Shown: positions 32,790 through 44,800 of the stretch, one piece after another
Layout: the number at the start of each line of letters is the position of its first letter
Position numbering within the stretch: the first letter of the stretch is position 1
DNA from: Siphonodentalium dalli
Taxonomy: Eukaryota > Mollusca > Scaphopoda > Gadilida > Siphonodentaliidae
NCBI GenBank assembly: GCA_032622095.1
Contig: CP136062.1
Location: 136,624,960-136,688,959 of the forward strand
Reading direction: 5' to 3'
Length of the DNA: 64,000 nucleotides
The notes under the pieces: model-generated
The model's input: the letters and a program-made list of their open reading frames with translations, nothing else
Told to the model about the DNA's origin: nothing
Database searches by the model: none
Position numbers and translations under genes: made by a program

Positions 32790-33620
32790 TAAGTCAGGAT
32801 GTTAATCACCAAATTTTGCCTTTAGGAATGGTGATAGCACAGGTTGGAGCAATTAAATTTTACCAGAGTTACGGCCCTTGTTTGACTTGTAAATTTTGTG
32901 TTCCAAAGAAAAGTTCAGATTGCAACTCATTGGATTTGGTTGTGATTTTGTATTGTGATAGCATAGTTTGAGGGAAAGGATATCGATATCGGGTTTCGTC
33001 CATTTATTTCTCCCAGAGTTAACGCCCTTGTTTTACTTGGAAATTTTTGTCCAAAAGAACATTTCAGCTTGCGACTCTGGCATGGTTCATCAGATTTAGT
33101 ATTGTGACAGCACAGTTTGAGGGAAAGGAAACCCATGGGTTTCGTCCATTTATTTCCACCAGAGTTATGGCCCTTTTTTGACTTGTGAATTTTGTGTCCA
33201 AATGAAGATTTCAGCTTCTAACTTGGGTAAGTATCATCGTATTCAGTTGTGCTTTGGCATGGTAATAGCACAGTTCGGGCGAAAGGATACCGACTTCCTA
33301 CAGGTTTCGTCCATTCATTTTTACCAGAGTTATGGCCCTAGTTTGACTGCAAAAATTCATGAATTTTTTCTCTATGAACATTTCAGCTTGTAATTCGGTT
33401 TGGATCATCAGATACCTTTGTGCTTTGGTATGGTGAAAGCCCAGCATGCGATAAAGGATACCCACATACTATGGATTTCGTCTATACTATTCAGTTTACC
33501 AGAGTTACAGCCATTTTTTGTTTTGTGAATTTCTTTATTTTGTGTCCTTATGAAAATTTCAGCTTGGGCATGGATCATCAAATTTTGTTGTGCTTTGGCG
33601 TGTTGTTTGCCCAGTTTAGG
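32790..33620. repeat. Five modules of the GAGTTATGGCCCTT family
   Basis: GAGTTA[C/T]GGCCCTTNTTTGACTTG recurs near 32867, 33016, 33161, 33327 and 33500. Each is followed by AATTTTGTGTCCAAA and ATTTCAGCTTG, and preceded by GGTTTCGTCCATTTATT. Open frames up to 124 codons here follow the repeat. Confidence 0.85.
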
Positions 33621-33626
33621 AGGAAA

Positions 33627-33856
33627 CCCTTCGATGGCTGGAGCTTCCTGAATTTTTGCGAAAACCCTGTCCCAATGCATTCTCATCGGGAGACTTGCAT
33701 ATATAAGACAATACATTGCCCTAACAATATTTACCTTGACTTTGTAAGCCAGTACATTATCTTTTATATGCGAGGCTCCCTCGCATATATATGAAAATGC
33801 ACTGGCACAAGGTTTTTATTGCTGCACCAGCACAGCTCCCATCATGAAAGGGTTAA
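33627..33856. mobile_element. TTAA-type MITE (family B)
   Basis: The left end CCCTTCGATGGCTGGAGC has a degraded TTAA; the right end is GCACAGCTCCCATCATGAAAGGG then TTAA at 33853-33856. Internal palindromes include ATATGCGAGGCTCCC and its partner CTCGCATATATATG. Confidence 0.8.
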
Positions 33857-34000
33857 GATTATCCAGTAAAGTTGATTTGATCATACCTGAGGTCATGCAT
33901 GTTGCTACCATGGCTATCAAGGACTACACATACATGTACCCTGATTGTTATACCTTTACCAAATAAACACCTGGTTTATAAAATAGCTCTGTCTAATCAC

Positions 34001-34744
34001 GGTGGGGAATCATGTGCTTTCGAGGTTGATGAGTACCACACATTAAAAATGACCAAGGCGAGTGCAAACAAACAAAAACATAATAGAGGCCCCCACGCCC
34101 ACCCCCATGGAATACGGAATACCACTTAACACAGAGGGTGGAATACGGAATACCAGTTAACAGCCATATGGAATACATAAAAATATATGAAAATTTCATT
34201 TTTTGGAAGGTCGGCGTACGAATGCCGGTATTTTTGGAATACTGAATACCTCCTAACAGAGTGGCTGTAATATGGCGTACCTCATAACAGGGCATGGAAT
34301 ACGGCGTACGAAAAGGGGGGTGGGGGCCTCATAATATATGAGGAACTTACCCAACACATGGCATGTTAACTGTTATGCTAGTTTATTTTTGAAACAAGTT
34401 GATACCTTATTTGTTCGGAAATACTTAGTGGTTTTCTATAACATTCGGACCAAAGTTGCCAGTCGGAGGTGCGTGGAATACACCAGTCCATACATCTTGG
34501 AGAATCCTTCGACTGACAACTTTGTTCAAAATGTTAGAGCAAACAAATGTGAATTTGGACATAAATGAGCCATCAGCTTGTTTGAAAAATAGTATAGCAT
34601 CTGCCCGTAGCTGTCAAAATACTATGTACTATGTAATATGTCTTAGTTTATTACCCCTTACCTCGCTTCTGGTCGAGTTTTCAATTACCTCGGCCATGTT
34701 GAATGTGTGATACTCATCAACTCGAAACCATGTGATTCCCCACC
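34001..34744. mobile_element. TIR element (GGTGGGGAATCA ends) with nested insertion and internal palindrome
   Basis: About 48 bases at each end face each other (GGTGGGGAATCATGTG, TCGAGGTTGATGAGTA, CACACATT). Inside are the 245-bp element 34086-34330 and a palindrome at 34437-34540 (CCAAAGTTGCCAGTCGGA facing TCGACTGACAACTTTG). The unique parts hold no known frame. Confidence 0.72.
34086..34330. mobile_element. 245-bp element, GAGGCCCCCAC / GTGGGGGCCTC ends, nested
   Basis: Perfect 11-bp inverted ends with ATAATA on both sides (34080-34085 and 34331-34336). The interior repeats GGAATACGGAATACC and GGCGTACG phrases five or so times. Confidence 0.8.
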
Positions 34745-34989
34745 TTGTCCAATGAATACCATTGCTGGTTGTGTTGGAAGAATTGGATTATAGCACTGAA
34801 ATAGATGGTTACAACTTCTGTTCCTCAGCTACCTGGTATAACCAATTCAATACCATTGCATCATTAAGATGGGGAAATGTGTTGACACTCACGACAGAAA
34901 TGTTAAATGTAACAACTTAGTCAAACCTTGTTCATATAAATACATAAATCTGAGAAATTGATTTATCTGCAAGGTTACTTTCTAGTGCT

Positions 34990-35948
34990 TTTAAGGACTT
35001 TGCTAACCCAATTTTCCCCAAATTTAATGGAGTCAAAAATAAAGGTTTATGTTCACTTTTATTAGTAATCACAGTAATCAAACCCATGGATGCAACATTT
35101 GAAGAGTATAATTCATGGTAGATTATGTTAGAAATTCAAAATGTGAAATTTGTAGAAGTTTTTAAAATCTATTTTTTCGAACCCAAATTCAACAAACACA
35201 AAGATCATATCTAAGAAAAAGATATGGGTATGTGTACTGAACACTGTGAATAATGATGAACAATAAAGATATACTCACATTCCTTCAGTTTTATGGTGAC
35301 TTTTGGCTTGGAAGCAGTTGTTTACAAATGGTAGATTTCATTGCTCAGAAAAGCTTTTTGAGAACTGAATTTAATGGGTCAAGTTAATGTTCACTCAAGC
35401 CAGCTGGGATTATGACCAGCAGGTGCTGACACATGATAATATTATCTCCTATTCAGGCTGATTGGTGACCTAGTTTCTGGGCTATGGGGTACCACCAGAT
35501 TGGGGATTACACAGTTCTTTTGTCAAGAGATTCACAACACACCACTGTCCACAGATATTAACACTCAACTGTCACCTCACTGCAAGCGATGTCAGGCACG
35601 TTTCTAAATTATTTGTAAACAATTGGTTCTTAGTAATTTTATCAAAGAATGCTTGATAAATATAAATATTATTTTATTGTTCATCATTCTTCACAGTGTT
35701 CAGTACACATTGCTATATGTTTTTCTTGATATGGACTTTGTGTTTATTGATTTTGGGTTCGAAAAAATAGATTTTAAAAACCTCTATAATTTTCACATTT
35801 AGTATTTCTAACATATTCCACCATGAATTATACTCTTAAAATGTTGCATTCATGGGGTTGGTTACTGTGATTACTAACAAAAGTGAACATAAACCTTTAT
35901 TTTGACTCCATCAAATTTGGGGAAAATTGGGTTAGCAAAGTCCTTAAA
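34990..35948. mobile_element. Long inverted repeat element, arms about 280 bp
   Basis: Left arm 34990-35275 and right arm 35670-35948 are inverted copies at roughly 90% by eye, starting TTTAAGGACTTTGCTAACCC and ending GGGTTAGCAAAGTCCTTAAA. The spacer is about 395 bp. TTAA lies at both extreme ends. No coding frame. A transcript through it would form a long duplex RNA. Confidence 0.92.
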
Positions 35949-36281
35949 CATGTCTCATTGTCTGCAAAACCAACAGCCTTGTGGGAATTATGGTGAGGAT
36001 CAAGTCAATCACTCCCAGTCAATAGTATTCGTGTGAAACATGTTCAACTGAAACAAATTGTCCTTATGTTTATTTGTATATTCACTGACAATATACATAC
36101 GGTAGTGTGCCATACATTTTTGAAAGTTGACCTGATGTTTCTGTGATATGCATGCTTGGTGAAATTTTGTTTTATTTATATAGAACCATTTAATACTATG
36201 GCTGGATAACATCTCAATATTTCGATATTCAATATTTCGAGATAATTTCTCAAAATTTTGAGCTAATTATACTCCCTTTAA

Positions 36282-37160
36282 AAAAAAAAAAGGGGGGGGG
36301 GGGTATACTGTTTTGCACCTGTCCGTCCATCCATCCGTGCGTATGTGCGTCCATCTGTCCGTACGTCCTTCCGATGTCTGTTCATGTCATAACTCGAACA
36401 GTAGTGCTCGGATCTCAATAAAATTAGGTATGGATGTTCACTACTATGAGGACATTTTTAAATAGAGGGTTCCATAGTTATGTTTGGATTTTCCATTTTA
36501 GAGTTATTCATCTTTGTTTATCTGGAAATGTTGGCTTTTTGGTCAGTCTGGTGTCTGTCCATGTCATAACTTCAACAGTTGTGCTGGGATCTCAATGAAA
36601 TTTGGTAAGGATGTTCACTACTATGAGGACATTAAATAGAGGGTTTCATTGTTTTGTTCGGATTTTCCATTCTAGAGTCATACATCTTTGTTTATTTGGA
36701 AATGTTGGCTTTTTGGTTCGTCTGGTGTCTGTTCATGTCGTAACTTCAATAGTTGTGCTGGGATCTCAATGAAATTTGGTATGGAAGTTCACTACCATGA
36801 TGACATTCAATAGAGGGTTCCATTGTTTTGTTTGGATTTTCCATTCTAGAGTTTTTCATCTTTGTTTATCTGGAAATGTTGGCTCTTTGGTCCATCCGAT
36901 GTCTGTTCAGGTCATAACTTGAACAGTAATGCTCGGATCTCAATGAAATTTTGTATGGATGTTCACCACTATGAGGACATTTAATGGCACATTCAACTGT
37001 TTTGTTTTGGTTTTTTGTTCTATAGTTATTCATCTTTGTTTATATGAAAATGCTGATTTTTGGGTCCATCTGTCTGAGTATAGCAGTCATAAGTTATAGA
37101 TATGCCCACACTACTAGTAGGCAGTATGCCACATGGGTGTATGCACCGGACGACAGTCCA
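36282..37160. repeat. Modular repeat, ATAACTTGAACAGTNGTGCT family
   Basis: After a run of 13 G and TATACTG, with GTCCGTCCATCCATCCGTG, four modules of about 175 bases carry GTCTGTTCATGTCATAACTT, GGATCTCAATGAAATTTGGT and TATGAGGACATT. The right end is GGACGACAGTCCATCTCTTGT, as in the split copy near 16290. Confidence 0.8.
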
Positions 37161-37559
37161 TCTCTTGTTATCTCAAAATTTTGAGATAACCACTCAATAT
37201 TTTGAGATAATGTCAGGCATGCGCGGTGCATGTGAACTCCATAGTATTTATAAGTTATTCAACATTGGCGTAATTACAGTGAAGCATGGAGAGGGCCAAC
37301 ATCATCCCCCCCCCCCCCCCCCCGCATCACCACCTCGGTTTAAGCAATCTCACATTCATGACACTAAATAGCTCAATACATCTATATAATTATGTATATA
37401 ATCTTGGGATCTGGAAACATCAGGAATGATAAATATAGTTGAGCATATAACCCACTTAGCTTCCGACTCAGGTCTCTTCCTCTCCTCTGGCCACAGGGGC
37501 TTGAAACGTGCTCTGTTGCCCCCTCCCTGCCAAGAAATGGAGTGGGTGCCCTAATTGAA

Positions 37560-38295
37560 CCCATATGGATGGCGGTCATTTTGGAATGGTGTGGGGTGTG
37601 TGCATGAATATTTACATTGTCTTGGGGTCCACCATACAACACCCTTTGTTTGACCTATATTGCTCAAGGGGCCGAAATGGCATGGGTGCCATATTTGAAC
37701 CCATCTGAACAGCCACCATTTTGGATCGGTGTGGGGTGAATATTTAGAGTGCCTTGGGGCCACCCTACAACACCCTTTGTTTGACCTAAATTAGCGGCCG
37801 AAAAATTGCATGGGTACTTATTTCAAATGGATGGTGGCTATTTTGGACCAGGGTGGTGTTTGTGAAGTGAAAATCGATCAAGGGTCCAAGAAATGGTATG
37901 GGTGCCATATTTTAACCCCCCCCCGGATGGCGCCCTTTTTGGATCGGGGTGTGGTGTGTGTGTTGAATATTTAGAATGTCGTGAGGGCCACCCTGTAACA
38001 ACCTTTGTTTGACCTGAATCAGTCAAGGGGTCGATAAATGGCATGGGAGCTCTATTTGAACCTCTCTGGACTGGGGGGGGGGGATTTGGATCAGTGTAGG
38101 GTGAATATTTAGAGTGTTTTGGGGCCACCCTTTACCTACCAATGTTTGACCTATATCAGTCAAGTGGTCGAGAAATGGCCTGGTGCCCTATTTAACCCCT
38201 CTGGGTGACGGCCTTTTTTGATATGGGTGGGGTACGTGTGTGTGGGTTGAATATTTAGAATGTCATGTAGTAGGACGGGGGGGGGGGGGTATATT
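37560..38295. repeat. Tandem repeat of about 120-150 bp, six degenerate units
   Basis: Units carry CATTTTGGATCGGTGTGGGG, TGAATATTTAGAGTG, GGGGCCACCCT, CACCCTTTGTTTGACCTA and AAATGGCATGGGTGCC. Ends in a run of about 13 G near 38278-38290. Lies just upstream of the HECTD2 start. Confidence 0.8.
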
Positions 38296-38439
38296 GCTAC
38301 CCCACGTACGACCCCTCCCCTGGTCTGTATTGTCAAAAATGGCGTCGGTTCTGTATCAACATTAACGACTTTCTTGTTTTATGTATTAATGATCATTAAT
38401 GGTGAATTCACTTCATATACATGTAGTGAGCTCTGATTT

Positions 38440-38645
38440 TCGCGTTTCCAGTTGTGTGCACTTCACAGTCGTGGATATCACACCTGTGCGGATGCACTGT
38501 CTGGTTTCCATAGTAACCAGGTACGCCGATCGATAAGTTTTACGTCATCGTGCACTTCCGCAGCAGGTGCGAGTTCCGCGATTCGATTTTAGTGCCACTT
38601 TGAAGATGAAAACTATCTATTATTTTCGTGTCTTTCTTATTAAAA
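38440..38645 (+). promoter_or_regulatory. Candidate HECTD2 promoter and 5' UTR
   Basis: The sequence is locally richer in CpG than its surroundings and has no evident TATA box. It contains TTACGTCA at about 38540-38547 (ATF/CREB-like), CACTTCCGC just after it (ETS-like core CTTCCG on this strand), and several CG dinucleotides up to the ATG at 38646. This combination is typical of TATA-less housekeeping promoters. Assignment rests on position and motifs only; the transcription start is not known. Confidence 0.5.
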
Positions 38646-38846
38646 ATGGCTAGCACGACAGACAAGAAGGAATATACGACGGTGACTTGTCCGGCATGTG
38701 ATTATACCGTGCCACAAGCACCTGGGACTCGCAGGACAATCTGCCCAAATTGCGGGAAATTTTATAAACAGGGTTCCGAAGATGGGCCTCCAGAACCACA
38801 ACGACTTCAAAGAGAGAAACTCCAAAACAACGGTCGGATAAACGGC
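38646..38846 (+). CDS. HECTD2: HECTD2 exon 1 (proposed), N-terminal zinc ribbon
   Basis: ATG at 38646 follows AAAA; the frame gives MASTTDKKEYTTVTCPACDY. The four cysteines C15-x2-C18 and C33-x2-C36 form a CxxC-x14-CxxC zinc ribbon with a basic loop (PGTRR). The donor GGC|gtaaga at 38847 is in phase 0 and joins in frame to 42448. If not spliced, the frame stops at 38874-38876, giving a 76-residue protein, and an AATAAA follows at 39108. Known human HECTD2 has no such ribbon as far as I recall, so this may be an invertebrate N-terminus or a separate small gene. Confidence 0.65.
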
Positions 38847-41800
38847 GTAAGATCTGTCGGCCTGTTGCAATCATAGATACTGTTCTCGAATATTACCACG
38901 AGCATTTAACTTTTAAATCAATAAGTTTCCTGTATTCGTGATATATCACGTCAGGAAAATTACAGGTGAAGCCTGTAGGCCTATACTTTAGCTACGGTAC
39001 CATACGTCTAGACTGTCTAGCTATTGTAATTTGTATGCTAGCTTGCTAAATATTTTCATTGTTGATTGGTGTATATGATCAAAGATATGTAAGTTATGTA
39101 ACTATGCAATAAAGATTTATTTAAAGGTAGTCAGTAGGCAAACGAATCTCACACGACTTCTCCTCCGACTAAATTTTGGGCTGAAGTTTGTTAGAATGTG
39201 TTTTTCTGGGACAGGGACCAGCCTAGATACCAACTTGGGGAATCATCTTCTCCCTAACATGTGCCACTTCTCAGCACTTCTCCCTATTTTTGTCAAAAAG
39301 AGAAGAGACCTCTCTCATAGTCATATACTATCATGCACATGTTACACGTACAGTACGGTACCTATACTAGTACTTCTGCCTTATAAACAGTTCACTTCTC
39401 CCTAATAACCAACAGTTCACTTCTCCCTAATAACCAAACAGGGAGAAGTGACTTCTCCCAATTTGAAACCTCTAGGCTGGTCCCTTTTCTGATACATACA
39501 ATGCTCATATTTTGATACCTGGAAATATTGAAAAGCGAATATTTAATGCTGAATTGGTCATTGTCGCATGGTTTCGAGCAAAAATACATCCAGGATATCT
39601 CAAACATTCAAAAAGACACCCAGGGTGTCCCAAACGTGCAAAAAGACACCCAAGATCTCAAAGTCAACGGGAATTTACATTAGTCGTCTGCTATTTACGG
39701 AACTGCGCCGCCAGTCAGACTCAAAGCGGATGGTATATATATGTCCATTTAAATTCCGTTGATATTTCACTCCGATCACAAACGAATAATTATAAGAGAA
39801 TGCACTGTCTTTACACAATGTCTAGGTATATATTGTTTGCAGGACAATGTATTCTAGCTCTTATACACATGTATATCAGAGGCTCCCTATGGGATCGAGA
39901 CTCGCAGATATAAGAGAATTAATGCATTGGCACAGGGTTTTCGCAAAATTTCAGGAAGTGCCATTCATGGAAGGGTTAATACCAGTTCATTTCAGTATTC
40001 AGGTAGGGATAATTTATTGTCCCCCGAAAAATAATAATCGGGGGACTATTAAAATAGCCGGTGTCCGTCCGTGCGTCTGTCCGTGTAGCCGTGAGTCCGG
40101 AAATGGTTTCTGGATGATAACTTTAGTTTCGGTTATTAGATCAAAAGCAAATTTCATCGGTGAATTTATCAGACCAAAATAAAGGTCAAGTTCGAATATG
40201 GGTTTGCTCCGCCCATTTTTGCGAGAGTTATGGACCTTTTTTGACTTAGAAAACCCCTGAAAGTTGGTTTCCGGATGATAACTTTAGTAGAGTTAATCGG
40301 ATTCAAACCAAATTTGGTATATTACTTTCTCCCAGCAAAACACAGGTCAAGTTCGAACTTGGGTTCTGCCCGAATATGTTTGGCAGAGTTATGCCCCTTT
40401 TTCGACATAGAAAATTCAGTTTTTCTTCTGTTTTTTGGTTTCGGGATGATAACTTGATTTTGGATTGTTTATATGCAAAACCCGTTTTTTGTGGATTACT
40501 TATATCAAAATACAGCTCAAGTTCGAATTTCGGTTTAATCCGATAATTTTTGCGAGAGATATTGCCCTTTTTTGTCCGCCGACCCAACATATTTTTACTT
40601 ATAATCTTGTAATTTTCTGGTTTGACTTTAAGAGTTTTTTTAAGATTTGATTATTTGTATGCATGTCAGTAATGAGACAATGCACAAGTGTCTTATCCAT
40701 ATAGTATACTTCGACAAAGCCTCCGCTCCAAATGAAGCCAACGGTTCGGGGGACACTGTGGCCGAGCGGCCTTTTTGTTTATGTAATTATGAAATGAGTA
40801 AGCACTGGAACTAAGAGTCGGTCAGACTCGTTCAGTAAAATATATGATGATATTTCATTCCAATAAAACATTATCTTAAATCAGTAGAGGTTGAGTTTTA
40901 GCAAAAGTAGTATTTCTATTTATATTTACCTCGAATTTAGAACATTTCCATGACATCATCCATGGTATGTAGCAATTAAGTGTCTATCCTGATGAATAGG
41001 CACAATGAGTTGTCATAGTGTGTAATTGACTCAAGTTTTGGATATCTGGGGGTGACAGTTGGATATCTGAGATATCCAATGCTTGCGTCAATTACATATT
41101 ATGACAAAGTGCCCATTCAAGTCGCCGCGATTAATAGAGTGGGGATTGGGAGGGGTCTCACACAAAAACACAGCAATATCCATTTAGAAAGTATATTATA
41201 ATCCATTTAGAAATTCAGAAAAGTACTTGATATCGGTCCTCTGGAAAGTAGCGACCATATTAATTTGTTTAAAGATGGTGAACAACTGTCATTATTTTGT
41301 CATTTTATGCAGCTGAATTCCATAAATCACATTATGAAGTGACCCACCTTCCATTCCCTGTACCCTTGGACACCCAGAACAAAAAGCTTGCTATCAAATT
41401 GCCCTCATAGAACAAAATGGTAGAACTAATGTTGAGCAAGAAAAATAAAATGAGAAAATAAAAATTATATGACTTTACCACCCACTCGCCCCTGTCTTTT
41501 TGGTCTTTCATTACCCTAAAAACAGGGGTATCATGTAGCCTCATGAATGTCATGACAACATTTTGACACCAAATATGAAATAATATACCATCAAATTCAT
41601 GTATAGTCCAACCTACTGGGTATAAAATAAATCACTCTATATCCAAGGGTATATAGATATATAGCTCAGTGTTCAAAGGGTTAATGAGTTTATGAACAAA
41701 TGTATTGTGCATGGTACTATAGGTCAGAGGTTGTGGACAACATACATGTGTACTAGTATGCATTAGACTTCTGGGACCACTCATTAACTCAGCATACTTT

Positions 41801-44800
41801 CCTGAAAATTGTCCCGAATTACATTCATAATTATAAACCACTCATTTAAATAACAAAGAGAAAAAGCATTGATCACAACATACAAAAATTAAAATATAGA
41901 TAATACTGATGTCAAACAACTTTCACTATAAAGATTTATAAATCTTTTAGAATAACTACTACTATATACATATACAGGTCTGGAAATAGTGTGCCTGACA
42001 TTTGCAGATTGAGGTCTCCAGAGGATGAATTTAGTGAAACTACCCTGCACAACAGGCTAGCATCACCAAATTCACCCTCTGGGGACCTCATTCTGATTAG
42101 GCCTCATCTTCTGAGAATTATATATAGTCTCAAATTAACATTGTTTTTAGCTACTTTTTCTATATCCTTTTTCTATATCCCCTAATTTGCAGAAGATAAA
42201 ATACATAATCAAGGTGACTATATAAAGGGTGAACATCACCAACTTCAACTGGGGAGCTTCAATCTGATCCTAGGTCTCCCATACCAGTCGAGGCCTGAGC
42301 AGAATGAGGTTCCTAGAGGGTGAATTTGGTTATGCTAGCCCACCATGCGGGATGGTGTCACTAAATTTACCCTCTGGGGACCTCATTCTGCAGATGACAT
42401 TCACACTATTTCTAGGCTTGTACATGTAGTTTTCACAATCTTTTCAGGATAAAGATAAAGTAAGGACTGGACATACTATCTCAAAATTCTTCAATCATTT
42501 TAAGCCAGCTAAACGGAAAAATTCAAAAACAAATGACAGTCAACTGACAGAGTTGCCTCCTATAGATAACAGTGGGTCATTGACTGCACGAAGTGATGGT
42601 GGGACACAATCGACCTCTTCTCAAAATGCTAATGTTATAGCTAATGGGAAAGATGTCAATCGAAGTGATGATGATGACAAGGAAAATCTCATCATATCAA
42701 GATCTGACCGAGTTGTCTATCCAGTCAGGACATCAAATGCCACAACATTACGGTAAGTTCAAATTTGATTTTTGCATGATGACAGAACAAAAATATGATT
42801 AGGTCTCAATTAAAACCATATAATTGATCACTTTTGTCTTGTTCTTGACTAGCACTGGACAGAGAAAAAATAAATCAGTTGACAGTTGTAGCCGACATCG
42901 TTCTCTACTTTATTTTCAAATGAAAAGATATGTGACCACAGTGGCTTAATAGTATAATATGTGACATAATTATAGGTCATCTAAGAACAGACCTTCATTT
43001 ATTATTATTCTAGGGATTTCAGGACTTACGCAAATATACATGTATGTTGTATCTGATGTATCATAAACATGACATGTGTATCGAAGGGCACGACCTGCTC
43101 ATCAGTAGTTACTCATTACCCAGATTGTCGACTTGTAATAATGCATTCAGTTCGACAGGAGGTAACTCTATATAATCACAATGTGCATTTTATCCCCGAA
43201 TTGCTGTGAATTGAATAAAATAGGGCATTATCCGGGCATCTGGATTTCTTGTCGATCAGAATGCATTTTTGGGTGGGACCATCATAACCTGTTGAATATA
43301 TAAGTGGATCATTGACAATAAGATATTAACATATGGGGAGATTAAAATTATTTTATATACAACTATAGCATAATTATATGACACAAAACTTAGTGGGCAA
43401 TCTATATATGTCCATGTACGTTCGACAATTTGAAGAAACTAAAGCTAACTACTTAATGTGAAACACTCTGGTACGGTGATCAAATAGAAATGGAGAATAA
43501 TTTTGTTCAAAGTTGTTATTTTTACAAATATTATATATAAATTAACACACACACCGTCATTTTTATATATTAATTAAATGCAGTTTCTGCCCATGGCGAA
43601 ATCGTTTTCGTTAGTTTATCGCCGATACAAGCGTCCCAATTTGAGTAGTAAATTTTACAATTTAGTGTAGTTTAGACTATGTTTTCTATGGAGTGGTATG
43701 GTCGATTTGCTTGAGATTTTCGGTGATGTTAGTAGAATGCTACATTCCTCCAGTTGGCATAGCACCTGAATACTTACTTATCAGTTTCACACACCCGAAC
43801 AAGTACATAATATGTCTTTAAAATAGACCGTAGTCGTTTTGAACTTTTGAACTGAATATAGTCACTTATATACTATATGTTACCCCATCATTGTCCAACA
43901 AGTACCAACAAGAATATACCTATTGACATCCGCTAAAGGGTGACAGACTGCAGTTGGAGTAATCACGTAACTAGTGTAAACTGTATCATACACTATGCCG
44001 GCGAGACCTCCAGATTGGCAAACATGACACAATGCACTGAATGCGGCAATTGTCCCGTCAATTGAGCTCCATAATTTAAACATTTAGTTGTTTGTCCCCA
44101 TAAATGGGAAAGAGTGAACCAATTCGAAAATATACTAATTTGAGAGCTGATTCAGTATTAATTCTGAATCTGATCACCAATGTCGACACCGGATTGAATC
44201 TTCGAAGCTTCCAGGGCCCTATTATCAACCTATCTTGATTCCCGGAACCTGACAAAACCAAGTAATTACTATAAAGTTCGTAATGGTAACTAAGAAAATA
44301 GTGCATCACAACCAGTGTATCTCGGCATTTGAAATGGTGTTCCATTATGATGTTCCAAGATTGTGTACATGTGATAATGGCCCTTCAATGTAGTTAGTTT
44401 TATTGTTCTCACAATATTCTTATTATGATTTCCACTGCAAATGACCATAGCGTCAACAGCCCAGCTAGCACACAACATTAATCATGATGTCATTCAACAG
44501 TGAATAGGTCAATTACTAGTAGTTAAATGTACTCAGTAGGTGTTGTGAATTTTGTAACTTTTTCTGATATGTGTCTTTCCTTATATAGTCTCTCCTTACA
44601 AGTATTATTATATCTACTAGCAATGTCAATAATACACATTTGACATAATGAAGTGGATAGAATAAGATAGCTTTCAGTGATCTTCTGTCACACATATTTT
44701 ACTGACCATAATACATTGCTGCCTTGACATTGCAGGAGATACCACAATGATGCAAAACAGAGCAGCAAGTGGAACATGATGCTGGATTTCTATGTAACCA

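Noticed and set aside
33420-33794. 124-codon (+) and 102-codon (-) frames
   Set aside because: Run through GAGTTATGGCCCTT modules and into a MITE. Repeat-derived.
39512-39913. 133-codon open frame
   Set aside because: Crosses into a family B MITE, no recognised domain and no splice support.
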